DNA of 64,000 nucleotides from an uncultured Bacteroidales bacterium (GCA_902790595.1 CADASL010000006.1:1-64000); one strand, 5' to 3'. Positions 18,168 to 27,334 are shown, numbered from the stretch's first letter. Notes: generated by a model from the letters alone, not told the origin. A program made the numbers and translations.

Positions 18168-19655
18168 ATGGCAGAGAATCTGAAATCGCAGACCGTCAGC
18201 GGTATTTGGTGGAGCTTCCTTGAGCGATATTCCACACAGGGAGTCTCTTTCATCATCACTTTGATTATGGCCAGGCTTTTGTCGCCGGGCGAGTACGGAT
18301 TGATTGGAATGCTGGCCATTTTTATGTCTCTTGCGCAGGTCTTCATCGATGGCGGGTTTGCCAATGCGCTGATTCAGAAAAACACAAGAACTGATGTCGA
18401 TTTCTCAACCGTGTTCTGGGTCAACATCACTATCGGACTGCTGTCGTATCTGCTTCTGTTTGTGTCGGCTCCGGCAATAGCGTCGTTTTTCAATCACAGC
18501 ATTCTTGAGCCAATCATCAGGATTTATGCCATCAATCTCATACTGTCATCGCTTGCTGCTGTCAACAAGGTCAAGCTGACAATCGCCATCAACTTCAAGA
18601 CACAGCTGAAAATATCGCTCATCTCGGCAGTCGCATCGGGCGTTGCGGGCATTGCCTGCGCGCTGAAAGGCTGTGGAGTCTGGGCTATTGTGGTCCAGTC
18701 GAATGTGGCGGCTGCGGTCACGGCCATTCTGAGCTTCATCTTCGTAAGATGGAAACCGTCATTCGTCTTCTCGCGTGATTCGTTCGGCTCGTTGTTCAAC
18801 TACGGCTCCAAACTGCTTGTGGCTCAAATCATCAACACGGTTTACATAAATCTTTACAATCTGGCTATCGGCAAAAAGTACACATCGGCCGAGCTGGGAT
18901 TGTACACCAAAGCCGGACTGTTCGGGCAAATGGTCAGCACGAACCTCACCTCGGCAATGACGCGGGTTTCTTTCCCCGTTCTTAGCCGTGTGCAGGACAA
19001 CGACGCGCAACTGGTGGGCGCTTATCGCAAATTCGTATGTATGGTGGCGTTTACCGTTTTTCCATTTGCTCTGGGATTGTGCGGTATGGCCCGGCCGCTG
19101 ATTGTTTCGCTCATCACCGACAAATGGATTGGCTGCGTGCCTTTTATCCAGATTCTGATTTTCGCTTATCTGTGCGACGGAATCACACTGGTCAATCTGA
19201 ATCTGCTCTACGTCAAGGGAAAGTCAAATGTGGTTCTCAAGCTCGAAATCGTTAAAAAAACTATTGCCGTGGCCATCTTGTTTGTGACAATCAGATTCGG
19301 CGTTAAGGCCATCTGCCTGGGACAGGTGGCGTATGCCGTTATTGCACTGATACTCAATACGCGAAACACAAAAAAACTACTGAATTACGGTTTCCTGAGT
19401 CAGGTGAGAGACCTGCTGCCGTATTTGTTGTGCTCGCTTATAATGATGTCGGTGGCGCTTGGGCTCGATTATGTGGTCGGCAGCAGTTGGATTGTTTTAG
19501 GACTTTGCCTGATAATTTGCCCTGCCGTCTATCTTCTTCTTTGCTATGTGTTTAAGCTGACGGCATTGAATGAGATGGCTTCAATTCTTGCGTCCAACAG
19601 GTTTTGCCCAGTGTGGTTAAACAGAATTCTGACTAAATTGTCGCCGGAATCTTAA
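18168..19655 (+). CDS. Polysaccharide flippase (WzxC-like)
   Basis: This 495-residue inner-membrane protein of the MOP superfamily has 12-14 helices and flips lipid-linked repeat units to the periplasmic side. The N-terminus (TVSGIWWSFLERYSTQGVSF, then ARLLSPGEYGLIGML) is characteristic of the WzxC/PST group. The ATG follows the previous stop without a gap. It is the only complete flippase in the window, so the operon probably builds a complete exported glycan by a Wzx-type route. A Wzy polymerase was not recognised here. Confidence 0.92.
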   Translation: MAENLKSQTVSGIWWSFLERYSTQGVSFIITLIMARLLSPGEYGLIGMLAIFMSLAQVFIDGGFANALIQKNTRTDVDFSTVFWVNITIGLLSYLLLFVSAPAIASFFNHSILEPIIRIYAINLILSSLAAVNKVKLTIAINFKTQLKISLISAVASGVAGIACALKGCGVWAIVVQSNVAAAVTAILSFIFVRWKPSFVFSRDSFGSLFNYGSKLLVAQIINTVYINLYNLAIGKKYTSAELGLYTKAGLFGQMVSTNLTSAMTRVSFPVLSRVQDNDAQLVGAYRKFVCMVAFTVFPFALGLCGMARPLIVSLITDKWIGCVPFIQILIFAYLCDGITLVNLNLLYVKGKSNVVLKLEIVKKTIAVAILFVTIRFGVKAICLGQVAYAVIALILNTRNTKKLLNYGFLSQVRDLLPYLLCSLIMMSVALGLDYVVGSSWIVLGLCLIICPAVYLLLCYVFKLTALNEMASILASNRFCPVWLNRILTKLSPES

Positions 19656-19670
19656 ACCGCCATATCTTTG
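19637..19670 (+). promoter_or_regulatory. Possible internal promoter giving an almost leaderless mRNA
   Basis: ATTG (19637-19640), a 22-base spacer and TATCTTTG (19663-19670) form a fair Bacteroides-type promoter. The -7 box ends only 3 bases before the ATG at 19674, so a transcript from it would have almost no leader. Confidence 0.35.
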
Positions 19671-19673
19671 AAT

Positions 19674-20876
19674 ATGAACATTCTTTTTCTCAATGTATTC
19701 AAGCCCACAAGCAACGCCAGCGGCGGAATAGCGCGTGTTACCTGTAATTTGGGCAATATGTTCACCCTCAACGGATACAGGTGCGCGATGGCTTACTATT
19801 ACGGCTCGGCGGGCGTCTCTGTCGATAGCTTTGAGAGTACCACGCAGCTTACAATCGGTCAGGAGCAATCAGCCTTGGAGGAGTTGGCGGCCACATATCA
19901 GGTGTTTATCTTGCAGGTGCAGATTAACAAAACTTTTCAGCACCTTATACCCATACTCGATGCCATCAGAAAACGGTTCGGGACAAAGGTTGTCTATTGC
20001 CATCACACAATCCCGTTTAACGAGGCGGCAGGCTACGATTTCCGCTATCTCCGATTTTTGCTGTTTCACTCTTCCGATAATCTGTCTTTCCGTTTGCGCG
20101 ATGCGGTTTGGTGTCTCGTCTCAATGCTGTTGCCGCGCTATTCGATAAGGAGAATTGCCAAGCGCCGGCAGTATGTGACCGACCACGTGGACAAAGTAGT
20201 GCTGCTGTCCAAATCGTTCATTCCTGTTTTCAGGCGGTATGTGAGCTGTCCCGACAGTAAGGTTACAGCCATTGGCAACTGCGTTACGTTTGAAAATGTG
20301 CTGCCGCAGGAAAAAATAGGAGCAAAGGGAAAAACGGTTCTGGTTGTGTCTAATATGAACGAACGGACCAAACGGATTACCGAGATGCTGCATATTTGGC
20401 GCGGCGTGTTGAAAAACGAATCTTTGGCCGACTGGCGTCTGATATTGGTTGGCGACGGGCAGGACCTTGCCTATTACAAGAAATTGGCGCACAGGCTCCG
20501 GTTGCGCAACTGCACGTTTGTCGGAAGACAGAATCCGAAATCTTACTATGAGAAGGGAAGCATTCTTCTGCTCACTTCCGCTCACGAAGGGTTTGGAATG
20601 GTTATTTTGGAGGCGCAGCAGATGGGGTGCGTTCCGGTTGTTTACGAATCGTATGAGTCGGTGCACGACTTGATAACCGACGGGCAGAACGGATTGCTCA
20701 TCCCGAATCGGAATCGTAAAATATTCATCAGCAGGCTCGCCCGTCTGATGGAGAATGAGCGCGAACGCAGAGAAATTGCCGTCAACTGTGTCAATATGGA
20801 CAACAAGTTTTCAACTGATGTGATATTCGCAATGTGGAAAGAGCTATTTTGCAGCCTTCAAAATACTAATCAGTAG
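19674..20876 (+). CDS. Glycosyltransferase family 4
   Basis: This 400-residue GT-B glycosyltransferase has an N-terminal acceptor domain with ASGGIARVTCNLGNMF, the glycine-rich loop typical of GT4. The C-terminal donor domain carries VLVVSNMNERTKRITEML, FVGRQNP and the EHEGFG-like catalytic segment SAHEGFGMVILEAQ (E-x7-E). The ATG at 19674 is preferred over an in-frame TTG at 19668. It lies 18 bases after the flippase gene and 5 bases before the LicD gene. Sugar specificity cannot be predicted. Confidence 0.9.
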   Translation: MNILFLNVFKPTSNASGGIARVTCNLGNMFTLNGYRCAMAYYYGSAGVSVDSFESTTQLTIGQEQSALEELAATYQVFILQVQINKTFQHLIPILDAIRKRFGTKVVYCHHTIPFNEAAGYDFRYLRFLLFHSSDNLSFRLRDAVWCLVSMLLPRYSIRRIAKRRQYVTDHVDKVVLLSKSFIPVFRRYVSCPDSKVTAIGNCVTFENVLPQEKIGAKGKTVLVVSNMNERTKRITEMLHIWRGVLKNESLADWRLILVGDGQDLAYYKKLAHRLRLRNCTFVGRQNPKSYYEKGSILLLTSAHEGFGMVILEAQQMGCVPVVYESYESVHDLITDGQNGLLIPNRNRKIFISRLARLMENERERREIAVNCVNMDNKFSTDVIFAMWKELFCSLQNTNQ

Positions 20877-20881
20877 TTGAT

Positions 20882-21772
20882 ATGGTCAATCAGAATAAAG
20901 AAAGCGCAGGGGCTGGCAACAGTTTGAACAAGGCGTGTGAAATTCAGCTGAAAATCGCGAGCCACATTCTCGATGTCTGCAACCGGTACTCGTTGAGGGT
21001 CTGGGCCGACTGGGGAACGCTCCTCGGCGCTGTGCGTGAGCGCGGGTTTATTCCCTGGGACGATGACATCGACCTGATGATGATGCGCGACGATTACGAA
21101 AAACTTATACAATTGGCTGACATTGAGTTCACCAGCCCGTTTTTTCTGCAGTCGGTACATACCGAGAAGCAGTATTTCCGTGGCCACGCGCAGGTCAGAT
21201 TCGACGGAACATCGGCCATTCTGCCCGACGACGTGAACCAACCGTTCCATCAGGGCATTTTTGTCGACATTTTTGTTTACGACAACATCCCCGATGAAAA
21301 AGGATGCGCCTGGAAACGCTCTTTGCGCAAGGCCCGCTTGGCGCGCAAATGCCTTCAAACCGCCTACTACAAGGGATTGCGCCTCAGTGAGCCGCTTACA
21401 TCTGTCAAATTCATAATTGCAAAAGCGGTTTGCTTGCTATTCGGCCCAATGAGCATTTATCGAATATTTGAGAGGCAGTTCACCAAGTGGAACAACACCG
21501 ATTGCCAATGTGTGGCCTGTCCGACTTTCGACCTCAGGCTGATAGGCCGCGAGACAAAGCGGAAGGAATGGTATTCCCACACTGTTATGCTGCCGTTTGA
21601 GAATATTGAGCTGCCGGCCCCCGCCAATTACCACGAGGTGCTGACTGTGGTTTATGGAGATGACTATATGGTTCCCCGCCGGGCGCCTTCCGGACACGGT
21701 GAGATGATTGTCAATCCAGACAAATCATATAAAGACGTCTTGGCCGAACTAAAAAACAAAACAAGAATATGA
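20882..21772 (+). CDS. LicD family phosphotransferase
   Basis: This 296-residue LicD protein is the second in the window. The core reads VWADWGTLLGAVRERGFIPW followed by DDDIDLMMMRDDYEK, with the metal-binding aspartates near residues 60-66. Further family segments are GIFVDIFVYDNIPD and YGDDYMVPRRAPSGH. Characterised members attach phosphocholine, or move sugar-phosphates as in fukutin-related proteins. No nucleotidyltransferase lies in this operon, so it may use a CDP-compound made by the distant gene at 2874-3593, or another donor. It overlaps glf by four bases. Confidence 0.87.
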   Translation: MVNQNKESAGAGNSLNKACEIQLKIASHILDVCNRYSLRVWADWGTLLGAVRERGFIPWDDDIDLMMMRDDYEKLIQLADIEFTSPFFLQSVHTEKQYFRGHAQVRFDGTSAILPDDVNQPFHQGIFVDIFVYDNIPDEKGCAWKRSLRKARLARKCLQTAYYKGLRLSEPLTSVKFIIAKAVCLLFGPMSIYRIFERQFTKWNNTDCQCVACPTFDLRLIGRETKRKEWYSHTVMLPFENIELPAPANYHEVLTVVYGDDYMVPRRAPSGHGEMIVNPDKSYKDVLAELKNKTRI

Positions 21773-22866
21773 ATCACTACGATTACCTAATAGTCGGTGC
21801 CGGATTGTTCGGCAGTATGTTCGCCTACCGCGCGCGCAAAGCCGGCAAGCGGTGCCTCGTCATCGACCGCAACCCGCACGTTGGCGGAGGTTGCTACACC
21901 GAGAATCAGGCTGGAATTAACGTGCACAAATACGGGCCGCACATTTTCCACACCTCTAACCAGCAGGTTTGGGATTTTGTGAACAGCCTTGTGCCGTTCA
22001 ACAATTTTGTGAACTCGCCGGTGGCCTGCTACAAGGGCAAACGCTACAATCTGCCTTTCAATATGAACACCTTCCATCAGCTTTGGGGGGTGAGCACGCC
22101 CGAGGAGGCAAAGGCGATTATTGAGCGGCAGCGCGCTGAATATGCCGATATTGAAGAACCGAAAAACCTTGAGGAACAAGCTCTTAAACTTGCTGGCCGC
22201 GACATCTACGAAACGCTTGTCAAAGGCTATTCCGAAAAGCAGTGGGGAATGAAGGCTACCGAGATTCCCGCCTTTGTGATTCGCCGTCTGCCTTTTCGCT
22301 TCGAGTTCAACAACAACTATTTCAACGACACATTCCAAGGCATTCCGGTTGGAGGCTATACGCAGATTTTCAATAAGTTGCTCGATGGTTGCGAAGTGCG
22401 CCTGAACACCGATTATTTTGCCAACCGCGAGTATTTTGATGCTCTTGCCGACAAAATTGTTTTCACCGGCCAGATTGATGCGTTCTACAACTACCGTTTT
22501 GGCGAGTTGGATTTCCGCTCGCTGCGTTTCGAGCATAAACTGCTTAACGGAGTGTCTGATTTTCAAGGGAATGCCGTGGTCAACTACACCGAGGCCGAAG
22601 TTCCCTATACCCGCTGCATCGAGCACAAGCACTTCGAGTTCGGCCAGCAGCCCGACACGGTCATCACCTACGAATATTCGCAAAAGTGGGAGCGTGGCGC
22701 CGCACCTTATTATCCCATCAACAACAGCCGCAACAACGCTCTTTATGCCCAGTATGCGGCTTTGGCGGCACAAACCCCGAACGTAATTTTCGGCGGCCGT
22801 CTGGCTGAGTATAAGTACTACGATATGCACCAAATAATTGAGAATGTATTGAATATGCAGATATGA
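21769..22866 (+). CDS. glf: UDP-galactopyranose mutase
   Basis: This 365-residue flavoenzyme interconverts UDP-galactopyranose and UDP-galactofuranose. The N-terminal FAD site is YLIVGAGLFGSMFAYRA, then HKYGPHIFHT, with the conserved GYSEKQWG segment near residue 160 and the C-terminal FAD motif FGGRLAEYKYYDMHQ. Length matches bacterial Glf. Its presence shows that the polysaccharide made by this operon contains galactofuranose. It overlaps genes on both sides by four bases, consistent with tight translational coupling. Confidence 0.96.
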   Translation: MNHYDYLIVGAGLFGSMFAYRARKAGKRCLVIDRNPHVGGGCYTENQAGINVHKYGPHIFHTSNQQVWDFVNSLVPFNNFVNSPVACYKGKRYNLPFNMNTFHQLWGVSTPEEAKAIIERQRAEYADIEEPKNLEEQALKLAGRDIYETLVKGYSEKQWGMKATEIPAFVIRRLPFRFEFNNNYFNDTFQGIPVGGYTQIFNKLLDGCEVRLNTDYFANREYFDALADKIVFTGQIDAFYNYRFGELDFRSLRFEHKLLNGVSDFQGNAVVNYTEAEVPYTRCIEHKHFEFGQQPDTVITYEYSQKWERGAAPYYPINNSRNNALYAQYAALAAQTPNVIFGGRLAEYKYYDMHQIIENVLNMQI

Positions 22867-24023
22867 GCGGCGATTGGCAAAAAATACAATCTGAAACAAT
22901 TGATTGGTTGAGGCCGTTTTTGGCGTTTATGGTTGTCGGGCTTCACGTCAGGCAATATTATACCGACGGAACCGAAATTTTTTCCGAAGGTTGGTATGAA
23001 GCGTCAACAATTATGATTTTCAGAGTGTTGTTTTCGGTCGCGGTTCCTGCCTTTTTCCTTATATCCGGATACTTGTTTTTCAAGAAGTTGGAAGATTGGA
23101 ACACCGATGTCTGGCTTGCTAAGATAAAAAAACGCGGAGCCACGCTTTTAGTGCCCTATCTGCTTTGGAATCTGATAGCTATATGCGGGTTCCTTATAAC
23201 ACGCACTGCCGGACATTTTATAAAAGGAAACGAGCCGGTTGATATGGTCGCCCTGCTCAACGAACGCGGGTGGTTTCGTTTGTTTTGGGACCGATGTCTG
23301 TTTGGCGATTTACGCCCCGAGCAGATAAATCTTTTTGGAATTCCCGTCAGTTCGGGTGCGCCGATGGACGAGCCTGCTTGGTTTCTGCGCGACCTTATGG
23401 TGGTCGTGCTTCTGTCGCCTCTCATATATTTTATGGTAAAGAAAGCAGGAAAATTATTCCTGATATTGGTCGGTCTGCTTTATAGCGTCGATTTATGGAT
23501 TCCGTACCCGGGTTTCTCGTCGAAAGCGTTTTTTATGTTCTCTTTGGGTGCCTGGCTTTGCATAAACCGATTCAATATGTCGGAATTTTTCAGCAAACAT
23601 TTTAAAATTCAATTGTTTCTGTCGGCATTATTGTTGATTGTCGCGTCAGTGTCGTTCAATGTTAACGAATGGATTTATTGCATAACCTCACGATTATTTG
23701 TGCTTTGCGCCATTCCTCTATTCTTTAATTTGTGTGCGGCGCTATCTGAAAAACACAGCCCGGTTGGCGCATTGTCAAAAATTTCGTTTTTTGTGTATAT
23801 GGCACATATGGTTTTGGTTGTCGATGCGGTTAATTGGCTGATAACATTGTTTTTACCTCCCGCGAATAACGTCCTGAATTTCGCGTCGCTTGTTTTGGGC
23901 ACGGTTTTGGTTTACGCAATCTGTCATTGCATATATTTAATAATGAATAAATTTATGCCGAAAATGCTGGCTGTGCTTACGGGCGGCAGAATAGTTGCAA
24001 ATAATAGAATATCAGATAAATGA
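22863..24023 (+). CDS. Membrane acyltransferase, family 3 (OafA-like)
   Basis: This 386-residue protein has about ten membrane helices and the acyltransferase-3 signature in helix 1: WLRPFLAFMVVGLHV with the R-x-H pair. FFLISGYLFFKK and WFLRDLM follow. Such proteins O-acetylate or otherwise acylate sugars on lipid-linked or periplasmic glycans. Within this operon it most likely modifies the polysaccharide. Base composition seems slightly richer in A/T than its neighbours. It overlaps glf upstream and the GT2 gene downstream by four bases each. Confidence 0.88.
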   Translation: MSGDWQKIQSETIDWLRPFLAFMVVGLHVRQYYTDGTEIFSEGWYEASTIMIFRVLFSVAVPAFFLISGYLFFKKLEDWNTDVWLAKIKKRGATLLVPYLLWNLIAICGFLITRTAGHFIKGNEPVDMVALLNERGWFRLFWDRCLFGDLRPEQINLFGIPVSSGAPMDEPAWFLRDLMVVVLLSPLIYFMVKKAGKLFLILVGLLYSVDLWIPYPGFSSKAFFMFSLGAWLCINRFNMSEFFSKHFKIQLFLSALLLIVASVSFNVNEWIYCITSRLFVLCAIPLFFNLCAALSEKHSPVGALSKISFFVYMAHMVLVVDAVNWLITLFLPPANNVLNFASLVLGTVLVYAICHCIYLIMNKFMPKMLAVLTGGRIVANNRISDK

Positions 24024-25096
24024 GCAAACTTCTTTCCATAATCATTCCAACCTACAATATGGAGGCCTTGCTTCCGAGGTGTCTCGACTCTCTGCTTGTC
24101 GATGGCGCGCTGGAGCAGCTTGAGGCCATTGTGGTCAACGATGGCAGCCGCGACGGCTCGCTTGCCATTGCCAACAGCTATAAGGAGCGGTTTCCCGATA
24201 CGGTTACGGTCATCGACAAGCCCAACGGCAACTATGGTTCCACCATCAACGCGGCGCTGCCAGTGGCCAAAGGCAAGTATGTGAAGGTGCTCGACAGCGA
24301 CGACTGGTTCAATTCCGACGCTCTGCTGCAGTATCTTGACTCGCTGAAAAGCGTTGACGCCGATTTCATTCTGACGCATTTCACGATAATCCACCCGGGC
24401 GGCAGGCGCGAACTGGCCAAATATAACCTCTACGGCAAGGAGCCTTACGAGTACGGCAAAAAATACAGCCTCGACTATGTGCTTGGCGGCGGTTACATCA
24501 GGTTTTTTATGATGCACGCCATCACCTATCGAACCGAGATGCTGCGGCGGAACCATTACGTCCAGACCGAGGGCATATCATATACCGATTTGGAGTGGGA
24601 CACCTATCCCTTGTTCTATGCCAGCGATGTGGTGTTCTTCAACATCGACCTCTATCAGTACAATATGGACCGCGAGGGGCAGACTATGGACCCTAAGGTG
24701 CTGAACAAAAGCATCGCTCAGCAGGAGAAGATTACCTCGCAGATTCTGGCATTTTTGGAGAGCCGCGGACTCGACGGCCTGAGCAACGAGCGTCAGAATT
24801 TCCTCCGCCAATACTACTTGAACCGCTTGAGGCTGATATGCAAAAGCCATCTGTTTGATATTGAGCGAAAAGACTTCAACGCGGAGCATTTCGCACAGCT
24901 GGAGGACGGCTACCAAAAGGCTTGCCACAAATTCGGGCTCGGCGAGATAAAGCTATATCCCGAAAACAAGATAATTTGTTGCAACGCAATGAGTTACTGG
25001 CACAAGCATCATAAGCGGTGGCCGGCTTGGTTCGAGTTTGTCAACCGGGCTTTGAATGCAATAATGAAGAAACTGTATATGTTGTTTTTCCGATGA
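24020..25096 (+). CDS. Glycosyltransferase family 2
   Basis: This 358-residue GT-A glycosyltransferase has LSIIIPTYNMEALLPRCLDS at the N-terminus, AIVVNDGSRDGS around residue 40 and LDSDDWF (the DxD metal site) near residue 95. The C-terminal 150 residues are predicted helical and lack a clear family match. No membrane segment is seen. It sits between the acyltransferase gene and the last glycosyltransferase gene, overlapping both by four bases. Confidence 0.9.
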   Translation: MSKLLSIIIPTYNMEALLPRCLDSLLVDGALEQLEAIVVNDGSRDGSLAIANSYKERFPDTVTVIDKPNGNYGSTINAALPVAKGKYVKVLDSDDWFNSDALLQYLDSLKSVDADFILTHFTIIHPGGRRELAKYNLYGKEPYEYGKKYSLDYVLGGGYIRFFMMHAITYRTEMLRRNHYVQTEGISYTDLEWDTYPLFYASDVVFFNIDLYQYNMDREGQTMDPKVLNKSIAQQEKITSQILAFLESRGLDGLSNERQNFLRQYYLNRLRLICKSHLFDIERKDFNAEHFAQLEDGYQKACHKFGLGEIKLYPENKIICCNAMSYWHKHHKRWPAWFEFVNRALNAIMKKLYMLFFR

Positions 25097-26181
25097 AGAA
25101 ACTGCTTTTCATTCGATACAAAAAATCGGGCAGAATCCTGGAGGGTGGCGAGCAGGTCTCGCAAAAGAACTTCGATATTCTGGCCAGGCTGTTGGGCGAG
25201 TCCAACATCGACACTGTCTATATTCACGACGAGACGCGGCGGCGCGGAATTGCCGAATATCTTAAAGGCGCGTTCTGGTTTCCGTTTGGTTACTATTTCG
25301 GCTTGACGCCCAAACGGGTCCGTGAAATAGCCCTCAAGGCAACGGAATACGATTACGTTTTTGTTGGACGCAGCGTGTTCGGCATTCTGGCAAAAAAGTT
25401 GAAAGAAAATGGTTATAATGGCAAGATTATCAGTTTCTTTCATAATGTTGAGGTTCTTTACTTCAATGCAAAGCTTGAGCACAAGCCTTGGCGGTTCATC
25501 ATCAGCCGTTGCGCCGACAAAAATGACCGATGGACGTGCCAATATTCCGACCGCATAGTCTCGCTCAATTCACGCGATGCTGAAATTATAAAGAAGATGT
25601 ATGGACGAATGGCTGATGCGATGGTGCCAGTTACTTTTCGTGACAACTACTGCAAACCATCGTATCCGCAACAAACCACTTCAACAAAGCCTGTCTGCTT
25701 GTTTCTGGGGTCGTATTTCGAGCCGAACTGTGAGGGTATTGAATGGTTTTCAAAAAACGTATATCCACACGTTAATATAACTATGAAGATTGTCGGAAAA
25801 GGGATGGGGCGAATCCGCGACAATTACTATGTGCCTGAAAACATTGAAATTGTAAGCGATGCTCCCGATTTGCTTCCGTATTTTGAGGATGCCGATATTA
25901 TGATTTTGCCGATTTTCAAAGGAAGCGGAATGAAAGTGAAAACCTGCGAGAGCCTGATGTATGGCAAGAATATTATTGGCACCGATGAGGCTTTTGAGGG
26001 TTATGAGCTTGAATATGACAAGGCTGGTGGCAAATGCAATACCGCACAAGAATTTATTGCAGCCATTCAGTCGTTCATCGAAAACCCGCGACCGAAATTC
26101 AACCAATATTGTCGCAACATTTTCCTTGAAAAGTATTCAGAAGATAGTGTGGTTGAATCGTTCAGGAAACTCCTTGAATAG
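25093..26181 (+). CDS. Glycosyltransferase, GT4/group 1-like
   Basis: This 362-residue GT-B protein has VCLFLGSYFEPNCEGIEWF opening the donor-binding domain, IKIVGKG-like strand VNITMKIVGKGM, then DADIMILPIFKGSGMKVKTC, in which the KGSGMK loop and following glutamate are typical of group 1 transferases. The ATG at 25093 overlaps the previous stop (ATGA), whereas the frame is open from 25018. It is the last gene of the polysaccharide operon. It converges with the thioesterase gene, whose stop is 6 bases away, and no terminator is visible between them. Confidence 0.86.
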   Translation: MKKLLFIRYKKSGRILEGGEQVSQKNFDILARLLGESNIDTVYIHDETRRRGIAEYLKGAFWFPFGYYFGLTPKRVREIALKATEYDYVFVGRSVFGILAKKLKENGYNGKIISFFHNVEVLYFNAKLEHKPWRFIISRCADKNDRWTCQYSDRIVSLNSRDAEIIKKMYGRMADAMVPVTFRDNYCKPSYPQQTTSTKPVCLFLGSYFEPNCEGIEWFSKNVYPHVNITMKIVGKGMGRIRDNYYVPENIEIVSDAPDLLPYFEDADIMILPIFKGSGMKVKTCESLMYGKNIIGTDEAFEGYELEYDKAGGKCNTAQEFIAAIQSFIENPRPKFNQYCRNIFLEKYSEDSVVESFRKLLE

Positions 26182-26186
26182 TTTTG

Positions 26187-26597
26187 CTATTCCTCCGGAA
26201 TTTCCTGTTTTGTTCTGAACAGTCCCACTTTCACGTTGGCAAGCTTCACATCGTTGCAAACCACATCAACACTGCACGTGCAGAGATTGTTTGTGGCCGA
26301 GATAACAGTTGCTTCGGCAGTTATGGTGCCGCTGTTGCAGTTTCTGAAAAACGAGATGTCAGCGTTTATCGACAAAGCCACACGCCCGAGGGTGAACGCC
26401 GCCACAGCCGCCGAAAAATCGGCAATGGTGAACAGCAAACCGCCTTGCACAGCATTTACGCCGTTAAGCAGTTTGTCGTGAATCTCAACTTCGCATTTGG
26501 CATAACCCTCACGACATTCAACAATCTGAATGCCACACATTTCCACAAAGCGGTCCGTGCCAAAGAACCCTCTGCAAATTTTAAGTAAATCAGCCAT
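26187..26597 (-). CDS. PaaI-like hotdog-fold thioesterase
   Basis: This 136-residue hotdog-fold protein is of the PaaI type, which hydrolyses aryl-CoA or acyl-CoA thioesters such as phenylacetyl-CoA. The core helix region reads AVQGGLLFTIADFSAAVAA, with the family aspartate in ADF. The position normally held by histidine in HGG is a glutamine here. SINADISFFRN and the ending LFRTKQE fit the family. It follows the ACT-protein gene with no gap. Together with the CoA ligase gene at 28982-30286 it suggests aryl-CoA turnover. Confidence 0.85.
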   Translation of the reverse strand: MADLLKICRGFFGTDRFVEMCGIQIVECREGYAKCEVEIHDKLLNGVNAVQGGLLFTIADFSAAVAAFTLGRVALSINADISFFRNCNSGTITAEATVISATNNLCTCSVDVVCNDVKLANVKVGLFRTKQEIPEE

Positions 26598-27026
26598 TTA
26601 ATCGACGTTGTAAACTTGATTGGAAGCCACAAGTTCCATTTTGTTGGCTTGCAGAATGTCAATCAGGCGCTCGTTCGAGTCGCTGCGAATCACCACTTTG
26701 GCGCTGCCGCCGTCGGCAAAGGCATACATATAATCAATGTTGATGCCGTTCGACGAGATGATTTTCAGAGCCTTGTGCAAGCCGCCCGACTCGTGGGGCA
26801 CAACCATACAAACCACATCAGTCAGGCGAACCGTATAGCCATTGTCTTTCAATATGTTATAAGCCAGTTCGGGGCGGCCCACAATGAACCGTACAATGCC
26901 GTAATCAGAGGCGTCGGCCACGCAGAATGCCGACATATTGATGCCCTGCGCCGTCAGCACCTCAAGCATCGTATTCAGGCTGTTGGTTTTGTTCTCCAAG
27001 AAAACCGAAAGTTGTTTTACTATCAT
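26598..27026 (-). CDS. Tandem ACT-domain amino acid-binding protein
   Basis: This 142-residue protein is made of two ACT domains (about 3-70 and 72-140), small modules that bind amino acids and regulate enzymes. MIVKQLSVFLENKTNSL and LHKALKIISSNGINIDYMYA are the two domain openings. The ATG at 27026 is preferred; an upstream extension to 27092 has no family match. Proteins like this are often encoded beside phenylacetate-CoA ligase and indolepyruvate oxidoreductase genes, and both occur 2-5 kb away. It probably senses an aromatic amino acid. Confidence 0.85.
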   Translation of the reverse strand: MIVKQLSVFLENKTNSLNTMLEVLTAQGINMSAFCVADASDYGIVRFIVGRPELAYNILKDNGYTVRLTDVVCMVVPHESGGLHKALKIISSNGINIDYMYAFADGGSAKVVIRSDSNERLIDILQANKMELVASNQVYNVD

Positions 27027-27189
27027 AATCTGATGTTTTATAATGTTCAACAAAACTGATTTGCAGCAACTTGCGGCCGTCGGACGCGCCAAAACCGATT
27101 GTTGCGGCTTTTGTGTAAATATAAAAGAATTTGTGAAAATGTTCGATTGCGTTTTTCACTGAATTTTACAAACCACAGAAATTATATTG

Positions 27190-27279
27190 ACCACGGAGAA
27201 CACACAGAAATCACGGAATTTAGTCCACAAATGAACTTGTTCATTTGTTAGTTCCGTGTTTTTCGTGCTTTCCCGTGGT
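27190..27279. repeat. Imperfect 90-base inverted repeat
   Basis: The left arm (27190-27236) and right arm (27239-27279) are largely complementary: ACCACGG at the left edge matches CCGTGGT at the right, CACGGAA matches TTCCGTG, and the centre is the perfect palindrome CAAATGAACTTGTTCATTTG (27228-27247). The word style is that of dispersed intergenic repeats seen in many Bacteroidota genomes. Confidence 0.7.
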
Positions 27280-27334
27280 TAAAAATATTTTGTTCCGATG
27301 TATTTGCGGTGTGCCGAAAAATATCGCCGTGGTG

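Noticed and set aside
21787..22899. A 370-codon open frame on the minus strand
   Set aside because: It lies antisense to glf, whose motifs are complete. The antisense protein has no recognisable domain and is a by-product of codon bias.
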